Shown: positions 43,383 through 53,617, counted from the stretch's first letter. The stretch: 64,000 nt of DNA from AP-15 sp963772965 (GCA_963772965.1 CAVYZU010000002.1:372001-436000), one strand, 5' to 3'. Numbers and translations: made by a program. Notes: generated by a model from the letters alone, not told the origin.

Positions 43383-43820
43383 TCAATCGATTGCCAAGGG
43401 CTCCCCATCCAGATCCTCGGCGCGCTCGATTTCGACCAGCACCGCATAACCGGCTTTTTGCGGATCGCGATCCTTTTCCGGCTGCACCAACCGGCGCCAA
43501 ACCTCCTCGTACACCGGCCCCGATCTGTAGATTTTGGCTCGTCCGTAAAAGCGGGCAATGCCGCCTTTCGGCAACACGCCTTCCTCGCGCAGTTGCGGCT
43601 TGCGAAAGAAAACAGTCAGCGCCGTGCCGTCGCGCAGGTTAGCGCTGGTCGAACCCTTCCCCCGCTCCCACAACGCAAGGTGGTCATCATCGTAGACCAT
43701 CGTCCCGCCGCGAGGTGTTATCTGCGCGAATCCGTCGGGTAATACGCTGCCGACTAGGCAGACATTTGCCGGAAATGCGGTGTTGATGTGCGCGTGCAAT
43801 ATCTTCGGGATTGTCGCCAT
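43383..43820 (-). CDS. Pyridoxamine 5'-phosphate oxidase-like flavin-binding protein
   Basis: A 145-residue split-barrel protein of the PPOX class. CLVGSVLPDGFAQITPRGG, VYDDDHLALWERGKGSTSAN and LTVFFRKPQL match the flavin/F420-binding barrel used by PNPOx-like and general-stress proteins; the C-terminus VLVEIERAEDL is also typical. It probably binds FMN or a related flavin; substrate unknown. Same strand as, and 33 bases downstream of, the formylglutamate-hydrolase-like gene. Confidence 0.83.
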   Translation of the reverse strand: MATIPKILHAHINTAFPANVCLVGSVLPDGFAQITPRGGTMVYDDDHLALWERGKGSTSANLRDGTALTVFFRKPQLREEGVLPKGGIARFYGRAKIYRSGPVYEEVWRRLVQPEKDRDPQKAGYAVLVEIERAEDLDGEPLAID

Positions 43821-43853
43821 GTCAGCCTCCAGCGAACTGCATTTAAATGGATC

Positions 43854-44705
43854 TTAGGGCGAGCGCTGCTCGCGCGCAAAACGCCCCAGCATTTCGATCA
43901 AGTGAGCGATATCGCTCCGAAGTTGCACAAAGTTCGAGTTCTTCTGCAAAGTTTTCTGATCCATGTAGAGCGCCCGGTCGACCTCGATCTGAAGGCTGTG
44001 GCGTCGGGCCGACGGTCTTCCCTGGCGTTTGACAATCTCTACTCCCTTGTAGATTTCGTTGATTCGCACGTCATAGCCGCGGCGTCGCAGCACCCCGGCG
44101 ACGAAGCTAGTGAGTTCCTTGTCGCAAGTCGTGCCATCGCGGTCACCGAGTACGAAATCGGCCGGGCGTCCGATGTCGCGAGCGCTTCGTTTTGACGGCA
44201 TGGAATGGCAGTTGATGTGCCAGACCGTCCCGTATTTCGCATGCAGTCGCGTGCAGACCTCGTCGAGCACACGATGGTAAGGCGTATGACACCGTTCGAT
44301 GCGGGCCAACACTTCGTCGACACTAAGCTTTCTGTCATAGATCGGGGTGCTGGGCCGAGCGACGCGGCGCACCAAGCCGAGTCCGGAACGGGTGTTTTGC
44401 GACGGCCTCAGCGGCGTCGGCCATCTGCCATCGATCAACGCCTCGTCGATATCCTCGACCCCGCGGTTGGGATCAAGGTAGCTCCGCGGAAACAGCGCGC
44501 CGATCAAGGTGGCGCCGTGTGCGGGCGCGTCCGCATAAAGCTCGTCGACATACGCATCTTCGGCGCGCCGCAAGGTTTCGAGAGGGCAGGCGAAACGGAA
44601 GTCCTCGGGATAATCGGAGCCACTGTGCGGCGAGTCAAAAACGAGGGGTACCTCCGCGGTCTCAGGATCGCGCCGCCACAGAACACCGGAAATTTCAAAA
44701 CTCAT
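43854..44705 (-). CDS. N-formylglutamate amidohydrolase family protein
   Basis: Zn-dependent hydrolase of 283 residues (HutG/FGase family), which releases formate and glutamate in histidine breakdown; relatives act on other N-acyl amino acids. Landmarks: VFDSPHSGSDYPEDF (metal His), EDAYVDELY, PRSYLDPNRGVEDID, WHINCHSMPSK (metal His) and LQIEVDRALYMD (Glu). No other histidine-degradation genes are nearby, so substrate is uncertain. Divergent from the aspartoacylase-like gene. Confidence 0.9.
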   Translation of the reverse strand: MSFEISGVLWRRDPETAEVPLVFDSPHSGSDYPEDFRFACPLETLRRAEDAYVDELYADAPAHGATLIGALFPRSYLDPNRGVEDIDEALIDGRWPTPLRPSQNTRSGLGLVRRVARPSTPIYDRKLSVDEVLARIERCHTPYHRVLDEVCTRLHAKYGTVWHINCHSMPSKRSARDIGRPADFVLGDRDGTTCDKELTSFVAGVLRRRGYDVRINEIYKGVEIVKRQGRPSARRHSLQIEVDRALYMDQKTLQKNSNFVQLRSDIAHLIEMLGRFAREQRSP

Positions 44706-44979
44706 CGAGTTGGCTCATTTCAGCGCCTCGCCCCGCGCACCCTCATGCGCATCCAATCAACGGTTATCGCGCCGGCCAAAGCCAGCAGCGGCAATTTGCC
44801 CAATCAAATTCTATGGATTGCACATTCGCGGGGCAAGCCGTCCGAGTATGCCTTGCGCCAGGGCAGCAGGGTCATCGCTTAACTTGACCACCCGTGGGGA
44901 CATGAACCCCTGCCGCGAGGCGTGACGTAGCCGCCAAGCCGGTGCAAGATGATCCGGTTCCGAGCAACTGGAGCCCTGC

Positions 44980-45939
44980 GTGCCCGAGACAAACTATCCC
45001 GTCGAATTGAGCTCGCCCGACATCACCCCCTACCGGGCCGGCAACACCGGCACAGAATATGTCACGACTTTCGACAGCAGCAGGGCAGGCCCGCACGTCT
45101 TGGTCACCGCCCTCACCCACGGAAACGAGATTTGCGGCGCTATTGCTCTCGATCGTTTGCTGCGCGCCGGACTGAGGCCGCGTCATGGCAAACTGACTTT
45201 GGCATTTGACAATGTCGCCGCCTATCACAGCTTCAATCCGCGTTATCCGGTAGCGTCGCGTTTTGTCGACGAGGATTTCAATCGTCTGTGGGATGAAGGC
45301 ACCCTTGACGGCGACCGGCAGTCTGTTGAACTCACCCGAGCCCGGGCGTTACGACCGTTTGTCGATGCTGCGGATTTCCTGCTCGATATTCATTCGATGC
45401 AGCATGCGACGGCGCCATTGATGTTGGCCGGCACGCTCGATCGGTCAGTGGCGCTCGCTCGAAAGGTTGGCATCCCCGAATTGATTATGTGCGATGTCGG
45501 GCATGCCGCCGGCAAACGCATGCGTGACTACGGCGCATTCGGCGACCCGGCCTCCCCGAAGACGGCGCTGCTGATCGAGGCGGGACAGCATTGGCAGCAA
45601 CGCACGGCCGAGGTCGCGACCGACGTAATGCTGCGCTTTCTGATCGCTCTCGGCATTTTAGCGCGCGACGAAGCGGCACCGCTCGGGGGTGCCGATTTCG
45701 ACTCCCAGCCGGAGCAGCGAGTCGTCGAAGTCACCGAAGCCGTCACCATCACCGGCGACCGCTTTGAATTCGCGGGCGATTTCCGCGGGCTCGAAGTGCT
45801 AACGCCAAAGGGTACGCTGATTGGCCGCGATGACGGGCGCGAAATACGCACTCCATACGATGATTGTATATTGATCATGCCGTCGCGCCGGTCGAGCAAA
45901 GGACAGACTGCGGTTCGCCTCGGCCGTTATGTCGGCTGA
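44980..45939 (+). CDS. Succinylglutamate desuccinylase/aspartoacylase family hydrolase
   Basis: Zn-carboxypeptidase-fold deacylase of 319 residues. Metal motif THGNEICG (H and E), DEDFNRLW (R/N substrate region), and FLLDIHSMQHAT (second metal His), plus the C-terminal YRxx-like beta domain ending with PYDDCILIMPSRRSSKGQTA. A GTG start is used. It overlaps the DNA glycosylase gene by 11 bases, an operon with no obvious functional link. Substrate could be an N-acylated amino acid, in line with the formylglutamate-like hydrolase across the divergent gap. Confidence 0.9.
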   Translation: MPETNYPVELSSPDITPYRAGNTGTEYVTTFDSSRAGPHVLVTALTHGNEICGAIALDRLLRAGLRPRHGKLTLAFDNVAAYHSFNPRYPVASRFVDEDFNRLWDEGTLDGDRQSVELTRARALRPFVDAADFLLDIHSMQHATAPLMLAGTLDRSVALARKVGIPELIMCDVGHAAGKRMRDYGAFGDPASPKTALLIEAGQHWQQRTAEVATDVMLRFLIALGILARDEAAPLGGADFDSQPEQRVVEVTEAVTITGDRFEFAGDFRGLEVLTPKGTLIGRDDGREIRTPYDDCILIMPSRRSSKGQTAVRLGRYVG

Positions 45940-46498
45940 TGCGCGCGGTTTAGCTGCCGGAGTCGATCGCGCCGGAATCGGATCGACCGCACCGCCGGCC
46001 AAGAGAAGCTTTCCTCCGATCGTTGACGAGCGCGCGCGGGTTCTGGTCCTCGGTACATTGCCTGGCGAAGAGTCTCTGAGGCGGCAACAGTACTACGCTC
46101 ACCCGCGCAATCTGTTTTGGCCGATCCTGTTCGCCTTGTTCGAAGCTCCAGTTGCGACCGATTATGAGGCGAAACTTGGCTTTGCCAGGGTGCAGCGGGT
46201 GGCGCTGTGGGATGTGTGCATGATCGGCGAGCGCGAGGCCAGCGCCAACTCGGCTATCCGCCGAGAAACCCCGAACGCGATCGATCGCTTGCTCGACGCG
46301 CATCCGCTGATCCAGGCGATCGCGTTCAACGGCACCACCGCCCGCCGGCTGTACGAACGCTATTTCCCACTTCGGCCGGGCCTCTCGTACCTGGCAATGC
46401 CGTCGACAAGCCCAGCTCACGCTCGGCTCGACTTTGCTGCCAAATTCGCGAAGTGGACGGCGTTGCGGGACGTTCTGATCAGCACGGCCACGCCCTGA
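45929..46498 (+). CDS. DNA-deoxyinosine (hypoxanthine) glycosylase, UDG family 6-like
   Basis: A 189-residue uracil-DNA-glycosylase-fold protein. KRSFPPIVDERARVLVLGTL and PGEESLRRQQYYAHPRN form the water-activating region, VALWDVCMIGEREASANSAI contains the Asn typical of the hypoxanthine-acting family 6, and LAMPSTSPAHARLDFAAKFA gives the C-terminal DNA-intercalation motif. Such enzymes excise deaminated adenine. The first about 25 residues are non-conserved, and a later start is possible. Confidence 0.85.
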   Translation: MSADARGLAAGVDRAGIGSTAPPAKRSFPPIVDERARVLVLGTLPGEESLRRQQYYAHPRNLFWPILFALFEAPVATDYEAKLGFARVQRVALWDVCMIGEREASANSAIRRETPNAIDRLLDAHPLIQAIAFNGTTARRLYERYFPLRPGLSYLAMPSTSPAHARLDFAAKFAKWTALRDVLISTATP

Positions 46499-46514
46499 GC
46501 CGAGCCTGCCGTCG

Positions 46515-47564
46515 TCAACGGAAACGCGGCATTACCTCATGGCACAACAAGTCGAGCGCGCGCATCACCTTTGCGTGCGAGATCAGCCCGCCGCAATTGA
46601 GTTCGGCCAGGATGCCGTCGATCCCCAACTCGTCCTGCAACTCGCGCAGCTTTCGGCCGACCGACGCCGGCGTACCGATCAATACCTGGCCGGCCAAAGC
46701 CTCGTCATAAGTTAAGTTTTCGAGCCGATTTAGCCGCTCCGCGCGTCCTTCGATCGCGCGCGTGCCGCCGCGGGACATCGAGTCGCGCAGCCGCTCGGTT
46801 TGTTCGCGGTAGAAATGCATCAGGCTTTCGCGCGGCTCCTCGCGCGCCTGGGCTTCGGTCTCCGCGAGATAGGTCGGAACGCGCAGATAAACCTCGCCTC
46901 TTCCTATGTGCCCGGCCGACTCGTAAGCGGTGCGATACTCCCGAATCGCCGGAACGAATTCCGAGAACGCGCCGTGACGGGCGTTTAGAAAAATCGGCAA
47001 CCCGCGCGCGCCGACCGCGGGATAGGTATCGGGGCTGGCGGCGGCGATCCGGATCGGCGGATAAGGCTGCTGAAAGGGCTTCGGCGTCACCTTGATGTCA
47101 TGGAAGCTATAGTATTTGCCGTCATAGCGGACGGCGGGCTGCGACCATGCTTGCTCGACGATATCGAGGACTTCGCCAAAACGGTCGCGGCTTTCCGCAT
47201 AGGACACGCCATAATCTTCGTAGGTGCGCGGCAACCCGCTGCGGCCAACCCCGAATATCAGCCGGCCGCGGCTGATCTGGTCGACGGTTGCCGCTTCCTC
47301 CGCCAACCGCAGCGGGTGACACAATGGCAATACCTGTACCGCGATCCCGATTTTGATGCGGCGGGTGCGGGCTGCAATCGCGCTGGCGATGCTGAGCGGC
47401 GCCGACAAGACCGAGCGCGCCGGGTCGAAATGCAATTCGGAGAGCCACATCACATCGAGACCGAGTTCTTCGGCCGCATCGATCTGCTCAAACGCCTCGG
47501 CGAAAGTGTCGGCGTCGCTGCGCCCCGGTAACGACGGAAATTGGTGAAACATGCCGAATTCCAT
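46515..47564 (-). CDS. LLM-class flavin-dependent oxidoreductase
   Basis: Luciferase-like monooxygenase of 349 residues with a TIM-barrel fold. MEFGMFHQFPSLPGRSDADT, GLDVMWLSELHFDPARSVLS, RLAEEAATVDQISRGRLIFG and VGRSGLPRTYEDYG are typical of the bacterial LuxA-like group using FMNH2 or F420. It stands downstream of polA on the same strand. Substrate unknown. Confidence 0.9.
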   Translation of the reverse strand: MEFGMFHQFPSLPGRSDADTFAEAFEQIDAAEELGLDVMWLSELHFDPARSVLSAPLSIASAIAARTRRIKIGIAVQVLPLCHPLRLAEEAATVDQISRGRLIFGVGRSGLPRTYEDYGVSYAESRDRFGEVLDIVEQAWSQPAVRYDGKYYSFHDIKVTPKPFQQPYPPIRIAAASPDTYPAVGARGLPIFLNARHGAFSEFVPAIREYRTAYESAGHIGRGEVYLRVPTYLAETEAQAREEPRESLMHFYREQTERLRDSMSRGGTRAIEGRAERLNRLENLTYDEALAGQVLIGTPASVGRKLRELQDELGIDGILAELNCGGLISHAKVMRALDLLCHEVMPRFR

Positions 47565-47699
47565 GCCGGCGCTCCTTCTTTATGCCGCTGTGATTGGTGC
47601 TCGCGGTCAAAGACCAAATCGTGGATACGGGTCGCGGCACCCCCGCAGCAATGTTCACGACACTACCAGAGCCATTCCGAATTGAGGCAACAAACTCCT

Positions 47700-50563
47700 T
47701 TAATGCGCTTCATCCCAGCTATGGGCAAAGCCGGTTTCGACGACGAGAGGAACCGACAATTCGCAATGCGGCGCGCACGCGCCCTCCATGACCTTCTTGA
47801 TGACCCCAACGGCGGTTTCGGTTTCGGTCTCGGGCACCTCGAACAGCAATTCGTCATGAACCTGCAGCAGCATGCGGGCCTTCAGGCCAGCGCTGGCGAG
47901 GGCGGCGGGAACGCGGATCATTGCGCGCTTGATGATGTCGGCGGCAGATCCCTGCAACGGCGCGTTGATCGCCTGCCGCTCGGCCCCGGCGCGGCGCGCC
48001 GGGTTGGCCTCGCGGATGCCCGAGATCCAGCATTTGCGGCCGAAAATCGTTTCGACATAGCCGGTGCGGCGGGCGTCGGTTTTGATCCGCTCCATATAGG
48101 CGCGGATCCCCGGGAAGCGCTCGAAATAGGCGCGGATATAGGCCGCCGCCTCGGATTGCGGCACGCCGATCTGGGCGCCGAGCCCGAAGGCGCTAATGCC
48201 ATAGATGATCCCGAAATTGATCGCCTTTGCCCGCCGCCTGGTGGCGGCGTCCATGGTGGCGAGCGGCACGCCGAACACCTGGCTGGCGGTCAGCGCGTGG
48301 ATGTCGACGCCGTCGTGAAAAGCCTGCCGCAATTCGGGGATATCGGCGACGTGAGCCGCAAGGCGCAATTCGATCTGGCTGTAATCAGCCGACAGCAGAA
48401 CGTACCCCGGCTCGGCGATAAAGGCGCGGCGGATGCGCCTTCCCTCTTCGGTGCGGATCGGGATGTTCTGCAAATTAGGGTTGTTTGACGAGAACCGCCC
48501 TGTCGCCGCTACCGCGAGCGCGTATGAGGTGTGCACCCGTCCGGTCTCGGCGTCGATTTCCTCACCCAAGGCGTCGGCATAGGTTGATTTTAGTTTGCTC
48601 AGCTGACGCCATTCGAGGACCTGCGCCGGCACCGGGTGCAGCGGCGCGAGCTCCTCAAGGATCGAGGCGTCGGTGCCGTAGGCCCCGGTCTTGCCCTTCT
48701 TTCCCCCCGGGAGCCCAAGCTTTTCGAACAGCACGTCACCGAGTTGCTTGGTAGAGCCGATGTTGAACTCGTTGCCGACATCGGCATAGATTGACTGTTC
48801 GAGCGTGGCGATGCGCTGCGCGAAATCGCGTGACAATTCCGCGAGGGCGGCGCGATCGACCATGATCCCCGCATTCTCCATCGCGGCAACCACCGGCGCC
48901 AGAGGGCGCTCAACCGTCTCGTAGAAGGCGGTCATCTTGTCGCGCACAAGCCGCGCCTTCAGCAGCGCGTGTAAACGCAATGCCGCGTCGGCTCGCTCGG
49001 CGGCAAAGTCGCGGGCGCGCTCGCGTGCCACCTCGGCGAACGGGATCAGACTTTTGCCGGTGCCGACCAGCTCTTTCAACGTGGTCAGGTCGTGCTCGAA
49101 ACCGCGTTTGACCAACGTCTCGATCTCGTGGTCGAACTGGCCGCCGTCGAGCACATACGACATCAGCATCGTGCAATCATGGGGAGCAAGCAAAACTCCC
49201 CAACGCGACAGCAGATGCGCGATTGTCTTGATATCGTGTCCAATCTTGAGAACGCCGTGATCCTGCAACAGCGGTCGCAGCTTCTCGATCGCGATATCGA
49301 GCGGAATGCCGCTCGCTTCGGCGAGGTCGAGTTCGCCCGAAGGACGATGGGCGAGCGGAATATAAGCCGCCATCCCCGGCGCCAACGCCAAAGCAATCCC
49401 GACGATCTCGGGCCGGCGCCCGGGATCGCGCTGGCCGCCACCCAAACCGCGACATAGCCAGCCTCGTTGGCCGCCTCGATCCAATGATCGAGACCCTCGA
49501 CGGTTTCGATCAGCTCGTAGCTGCGCGGTCCGGCGAAGTTCGGCACCTCAGGGATGACCGGCTCGCTTGGCCCGCTCGGCAGCGGCGCGGTTATATCGAG
49601 CCGGCGCACGATGCGCGTCTTGAGAGCGCGCAATTCCATTTCGTCGAGGAATGGGAACAACTTCTCGGGGTCATATGGCTTGACCCTCAGTGCCGCGAGC
49701 GGGCATGGCAGCGGCACGTGATCGTCGAGCTTCACCAGCTCTTTCGAGAGTCGCGCCTTGGCTTCGTTCTCGATCAGCGCTTCGCGCCGCTTTGGCTGTT
49801 TTATCTCTTGCGCATGGGCGAGCAGGGTTTCGAGGTCGCCATAGCTGTTGATCAGTTCGGCCGCGGTTTTGACGCCAATGCCCGGCACCCCCGGCACATT
49901 GTCGGTGCTGTCGCCGCACAGCGCCTGGACCTCAATCACCTTGTCGGGTCCGACACCGAATTTTTCCCGCACCTCGGCCTCACCGATCGGCCGATCGGTC
50001 ATCGGGTCGCGCATCTGCACGTCGTCGCCGACGAGCTGCATCAGGTCTTTGTCGGACGACAAAATCGTTACCTTGGCGCCCGCATCAACCGCGTGGCGGG
50101 CGTAAGTTGCGATGAGATCGTCGGCCTCGAAGTCCGGCATCTCGATCTGGCAAATATCGAACGCCGCTGCGGCGCGCCGCACATGCTCGAGTTGCGGCCG
50201 CAGATCATCCGGCATCTCGCGCCGGTTGGCTTTGTAATCGGTGTATATTCGGTTGCGAAAACTGTGACCGGAGGCGTCGAAAATGACAGCCATGTGGTCG
50301 GCGTCGGTTTCGCGCCGGTACTTATCAAGCATATTGCTGAAGATCATGACCACTTCGGTGGCCATCCCGTCCGACTGCCTTTGAAACCGCTCCGCTTTGG
50401 GATCGCGCGCCCGTGCAAAATAGGCGCGGAAGATGAACCCGGAGCCGTCGATCAGGAAAACGTGACGCGGTGCAGCCGAAAGCGTGCCAGCGATAGTGGC
50501 GCTTGCTGCCGCCGAAGCTGAGCCTGGGTTGGCGACGTCGATCGCGCCGGTTAAGTCGTCCAC
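47700..50563 (-). CDS. polA: DNA polymerase I, frame broken near 49420-49430
   Basis: Pol I fills gaps and removes RNA primers. The N-terminal 5'-3' exonuclease (FLIDGSGFIFRAYFARARD, FDASGHSFRNRIYTDYKANR, CGDSTDNVPGVPGIGVKTAA) is intact. The frame then breaks within the 3'-5' exonuclease domain; one missing base near 49424-49430 restores it. The C-terminal polymerase is complete: motif A LLSADYSQIELRLAAH, motif B RRRAKAINFGIIYGISAFGL and motif C LLQVHDELLFEVPE. The 3'-5' exonuclease motifs look degenerate (VAVWVAAS instead of DTET; HDIKTIAHLL; FAAERADAALRL). Joined length is about 954 residues. As polA is normally needed for fitness, the break is probably a sequence error. Confidence 0.93.
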
Positions 50564-50573
50564 GATGATCCTG

Positions 50574-50816
50574 CTATTCAGAAGTTGCTGTCTTGGGTTG
50601 GGTATACGGCGGATCCATTGCCGTCGAGACCGTGGGCCCCTCCCGCTTACCGGAGCCGGCCATAACTCGATTGACGAAGAGACGTGAGCAATAAGGGCAT
50701 TCCACCCGCCCCAAAGGGGCGAGGTTCAGATATACCCTGGGATGGCCGAGCGGCCCGCCGCCGCCGTTGCAGGCTGCGACCATCTCGTCGATATAGATGG
50801 TTTCGAATGGTCCCAT
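50574..50816 (-). CDS. CHCC-type zinc-finger domain protein
   Basis: An 80-residue protein with the zf-CHCC (NDUFS6-like) motif: VAACNGGGGPLGHPRVYLNL, then VECPYCSRLFV, giving ligands C-x8-H and C-x2-C. Related to the zinc-binding subunit of mitochondrial complex I, but in alphaproteobacteria often stand-alone. It lies 10 bases upstream of polA on the same strand. The C-terminus past residue 52 looks non-conserved. Confidence 0.88.
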   Translation of the reverse strand: MGPFETIYIDEMVAACNGGGGPLGHPRVYLNLAPLGRVECPYCSRLFVNRVMAGSGKREGPTVSTAMDPPYTQPKTATSE

Positions 50817-50965
50817 GAACCAGCCGGAAGTCCTCGAGCCGGCGCGGCGCGGCGGCCGGTTGACCGTATGAAGATCCCGATGATACGCCTCGCCGCCGTA
50901 TGATCAATGATCCGCTGCTTCGAACCCGACGAGCGACCGCGAACGCCAGCTGGAAAGCCTAGGCG

Positions 50966-52102
50966 ATGCTGCGGAAGGGCGCGGCCAGTTCGACCGTCGC
51001 ATCGCCGAAGGCCTACTTCTTGAGCAACCGACGACGCTGCATTTCGCTCTTCCGCTGGATTTGGCTTCTCGCCTGCGTTGGGTTGTGCGGCTGCGCGCCA
51101 GCAACAGACCCCGGCGTGCCAGTCGCGAACATCGGCGCACCGCATTCATCGCCCGAGTCGAAGCCGATCGCCCGGTTCACTGATTCCACATTCATCACGG
51201 CCGACGGCCAGCGGCTACCCTTGCGCAAATGGCTGCCGAGCGGCCCTGCCAGGGCAGTGATCCTGGCATTGCACGGCTTTAATGATTACAGCCACGCTTT
51301 CAAGACCCCCGGCACGGCTTGGGCGAAGGACGGTATTGCAACCTACGCCTATGATCAGCGCGGTTTTGGCGCGGCGCCGGAGCGCGGGTTATGGCCGGGC
51401 CGGGCAGTGCTCGCCGACGATGCTGCAACCGCCTGCGGTATACTGAGACATCTTTATCCCGGTGTGCCGCTTTATTTGCTGGGCGAGAGCATGGGCGGGG
51501 CGATCGCCGTCGTCGCGATGACCGGCGAAAGCCATACCCCGATACCCGATGTCGATGGGGTGATCCTGACTGCGCCGGCGGTGTGGGGCCGGTCGACGAT
51601 GGATCTCATACCGCGGATCGCACTGTGGGCCGGCGTTAGGCTCATGCCCGACCTAAAACTGACCGGACAGAGCCTCCATATCCTTGCATCGGACAACATC
51701 CCGATGTTGCGCGCGTTAGGGCGAGACCCGCTTGTCATCAAGGAGACGCGTGTCGATACGATCTGGGGGTTGGTAAATCTGATGGATGCGGCGCTCGCGG
51801 CGGCGCCAGGGCTCAGAGAACCGCTGTTGTTTATGTATGGCGCCCACGACGAGATCATACCAAGACGGCCGATCAACCGGTTCGTCCGCGAATTGCCAAG
51901 CGACACGCGCCACCGCCGCAGCTTCGCATTTTACCTGCATGGGTATCATATGCTGTTGCGCGACCTCGAAAGCCCGATCGTAAGCGCCGATGTCGCGGGC
52001 TGGATTCTGACGGCCGGTGCACCGCTGGCGTCGGGCGCTGACCGCGGCACCTTCGAAGCGGATCTCGGCGGAACCAATCAGGCCTCGCTCGGCGGACAGT
52101 GA
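50966..52102 (+). CDS. Lipoprotein alpha/beta hydrolase, monoglyceride-lipase-like
   Basis: A 378-residue exported hydrolase. A lipobox (LLACVGLCGCAPA) near residues 34-46 predicts lipid anchoring. LALHGFNDYSHAFKTPGTAW, YDQRGFGAAPERGLWPG, the nucleophile YLLGESMGGAIAVV and the late FYLHGYHMLLRD (catalytic His) plus YGAHDEIIP (acid) fit serine aminopeptidase S33/monoglyceride lipases. The start is uncertain: the basic leader before the TM segment suggests a later start such as a TTG near 51020. It is followed 4 bases later by the CarS-like gene, so lipid metabolism is a fair guess. Confidence 0.86.
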   Translation: MLRKGAASSTVASPKAYFLSNRRRCISLFRWIWLLACVGLCGCAPATDPGVPVANIGAPHSSPESKPIARFTDSTFITADGQRLPLRKWLPSGPARAVILALHGFNDYSHAFKTPGTAWAKDGIATYAYDQRGFGAAPERGLWPGRAVLADDAATACGILRHLYPGVPLYLLGESMGGAIAVVAMTGESHTPIPDVDGVILTAPAVWGRSTMDLIPRIALWAGVRLMPDLKLTGQSLHILASDNIPMLRALGRDPLVIKETRVDTIWGLVNLMDAALAAAPGLREPLLFMYGAHDEIIPRRPINRFVRELPSDTRHRRSFAFYLHGYHMLLRDLESPIVSADVAGWILTAGAPLASGADRGTFEADLGGTNQASLGGQ

Positions 52103-52106
52103 GCTG

Positions 52107-52595
52107 ATGCTGTCGCCATACATCATCCCGCTTTTGTTTCTGTTGCTGTTGGCTAACGGCACGCCGTTGATGGTCCAAAAGGTCCTGGGCCCACGGCTAT
52201 CTTATCCGGTTGATGGCGACTATCAATTTGTTGACGGTCGGCCGGTATTCGGGCCGGCAAAGACAATGCGTGGGATTATCTGCGCGGTCTTGATAACAAT
52301 GTTGGGGGGACTGCTGGTCGGGCTCGGATGGAAGATCGGGCTGCTGGTCGGCAGTCTCGCTATGGTCGGCGACCTGTTTTCGAGCTTTATGAAGCGTCGG
52401 CTTGGACGGTCATCAAGCAGCCCGGTTGTCGGTATCGATCAGATCCCGGAATCATTGTTTCCGCTACTCGCTTGCATGGGCCCATTGCCGCTGACGATCG
52501 CCGACGTGGCGATCGGCGTGGCGCTCTTTTTTATCGGTGAGCTGGCCTTGTCGCGCGTCCTTTATGCTTTCGACCTGCGCGATCGGCCGTACTAG
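52107..52595 (+). CDS. CDP-archaeol synthase-like (DUF46/CarS) membrane protein
   Basis: A 162-residue membrane protein with four or five hydrophobic helices. GTPLMVQKVLGPRLSYPVDG, FVDGRPVFGPAKTMRG and VGDLFSSFMKRRLGRSSSSP, then GIDQIPESLFPLLA match the CDP-diglyceride-synthetase-like family that includes archaeal CarS, which activates lipids with CTP. Bacterial members are uncharacterised. The ATG at 52107 follows the previous stop by 4 bases. It is convergent with the metallophosphoesterase gene (4-base overlap of ends). Confidence 0.85.
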   Translation: MLSPYIIPLLFLLLLANGTPLMVQKVLGPRLSYPVDGDYQFVDGRPVFGPAKTMRGIICAVLITMLGGLLVGLGWKIGLLVGSLAMVGDLFSSFMKRRLGRSSSSPVVGIDQIPESLFPLLACMGPLPLTIADVAIGVALFFIGELALSRVLYAFDLRDRPY

Positions 52596-53617
52596 CAGGC
52601 CAGAGCGGCGACAGTCCGCAGCTCGTGCAGCGTGATCTCTGGCGGGCAGTTGATCCTGGCGGCGACGATCGATGACCCAACCCCGACTGATGTGTAACCG
52701 ATCATCCGGCCATATCGCCACGCTCCCGCACCCATGCGGCGCGGCAGGACCGAATCGAGAGTCAGCGCAATTGATCCGGGCAAGCAAATTTGGCCGCCAT
52801 GGGTGTGCCCGCTCAGCAACAGGTCGAAATCGGCATGCGCAGCCTGACGGTAAATCTCCGGCGTATGCGACAGCAGGATCGAACATTCATCGTGGGGAAT
52901 TTTGGAGGCTACTTTTTCGATGTTATCCGTTCGGTAGAAATGGGCGTCGTCAATCCCCGCCAGGTATACTTGCTGGCCGTCGCGCACCAGCGGCTCAACC
53001 TCGTTGACCAGCATGCGGATACCCATCTCCTCCAGCGCTGGCACCATCCGCAGCAAATCGTGGTTCCCTAAGACGGCATAAACCGGCGCAGTGATATGAG
53101 GGCGCATTCGGGCCATACCTTCGAGTGTCGCCTCGCACGGCCCATAGGTTCTGCCCCGGTAGTCTCCGGTCAGTACGCACAGATCGTAATTCAGATGCGG
53201 CAACAGCTCGATTAACCGCCGCATCGCCGCCGGGCTGATGTCCACATGCAGGTCGCTGATCTGCAGGATCGTCAGCTCATTAAACGCGGCGGGCAGCGCC
53301 GGCAGACGGATCGCATTGCGGCGTATTTCGATCCGTCCGGAATTCTTGTGGGCCCACCAATACAGGCCGGTGAGCTTTAGCGTGCGCCGGACCAGCACCG
53401 GGCTCAGATACCATCGCCGTGGCCGCAGCGGATGAGGCGCGCTGCCGCGGGCGCGCGCTTCGTGATCGTCCTCGATGCCGAGCCGCTGCCGTGAATGGAG
53501 CCGCCCAAAGCGCTGCTCCAGTTGCTCATCCCTGCTTGGTAAAGACCGATCCGCTGGTTGGCCAGTCGGAGCGCTGATTTCTCTGCTGCCGACAAGCGTT
53601 ACCGTTTGATCGCTCAT
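52592..53617 (-). CDS. Calcineurin-like metallophosphoesterase
   Basis: A 341-residue enzyme with the five metallophosphatase motifs: ISDLHVD, LTGDYRGR, LGNHDLLR, LLSHTPEIY and LSGHTHGGQICLPG. A basic N-terminal extension of about 70 residues precedes a possible amphipathic helix (LSPVLVRRTLKLTGLYWWAH), so peripheral membrane binding is likely, as in YkuE-like phosphodiesterases that act near lipids. Substrate unknown. Confidence 0.92.
   Translation of the reverse strand: MSDQTVTLVGSREISAPTGQPADRSLPSRDEQLEQRFGRLHSRQRLGIEDDHEARARGSAPHPLRPRRWYLSPVLVRRTLKLTGLYWWAHKNSGRIEIRRNAIRLPALPAAFNELTILQISDLHVDISPAAMRRLIELLPHLNYDLCVLTGDYRGRTYGPCEATLEGMARMRPHITAPVYAVLGNHDLLRMVPALEEMGIRMLVNEVEPLVRDGQQVYLAGIDDAHFYRTDNIEKVASKIPHDECSILLSHTPEIYRQAAHADFDLLLSGHTHGGQICLPGSIALTLDSVLPRRMGAGAWRYGRMIGYTSVGVGSSIVAARINCPPEITLHELRTVAALAC

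Noticed and set aside
49484..50521. Plus-strand open frame of 345 codons over the 5' half of polA
   Set aside because: Antisense to the 5'-3' exonuclease domain; no ribosome site or protein signature.
47700..50563. Two separate polymerase genes (exonuclease and Klenow-like)
   Set aside because: The two parts overlap in different frames within one domain, which is what a single-base indel gives; no start or ribosome site precedes the second part.
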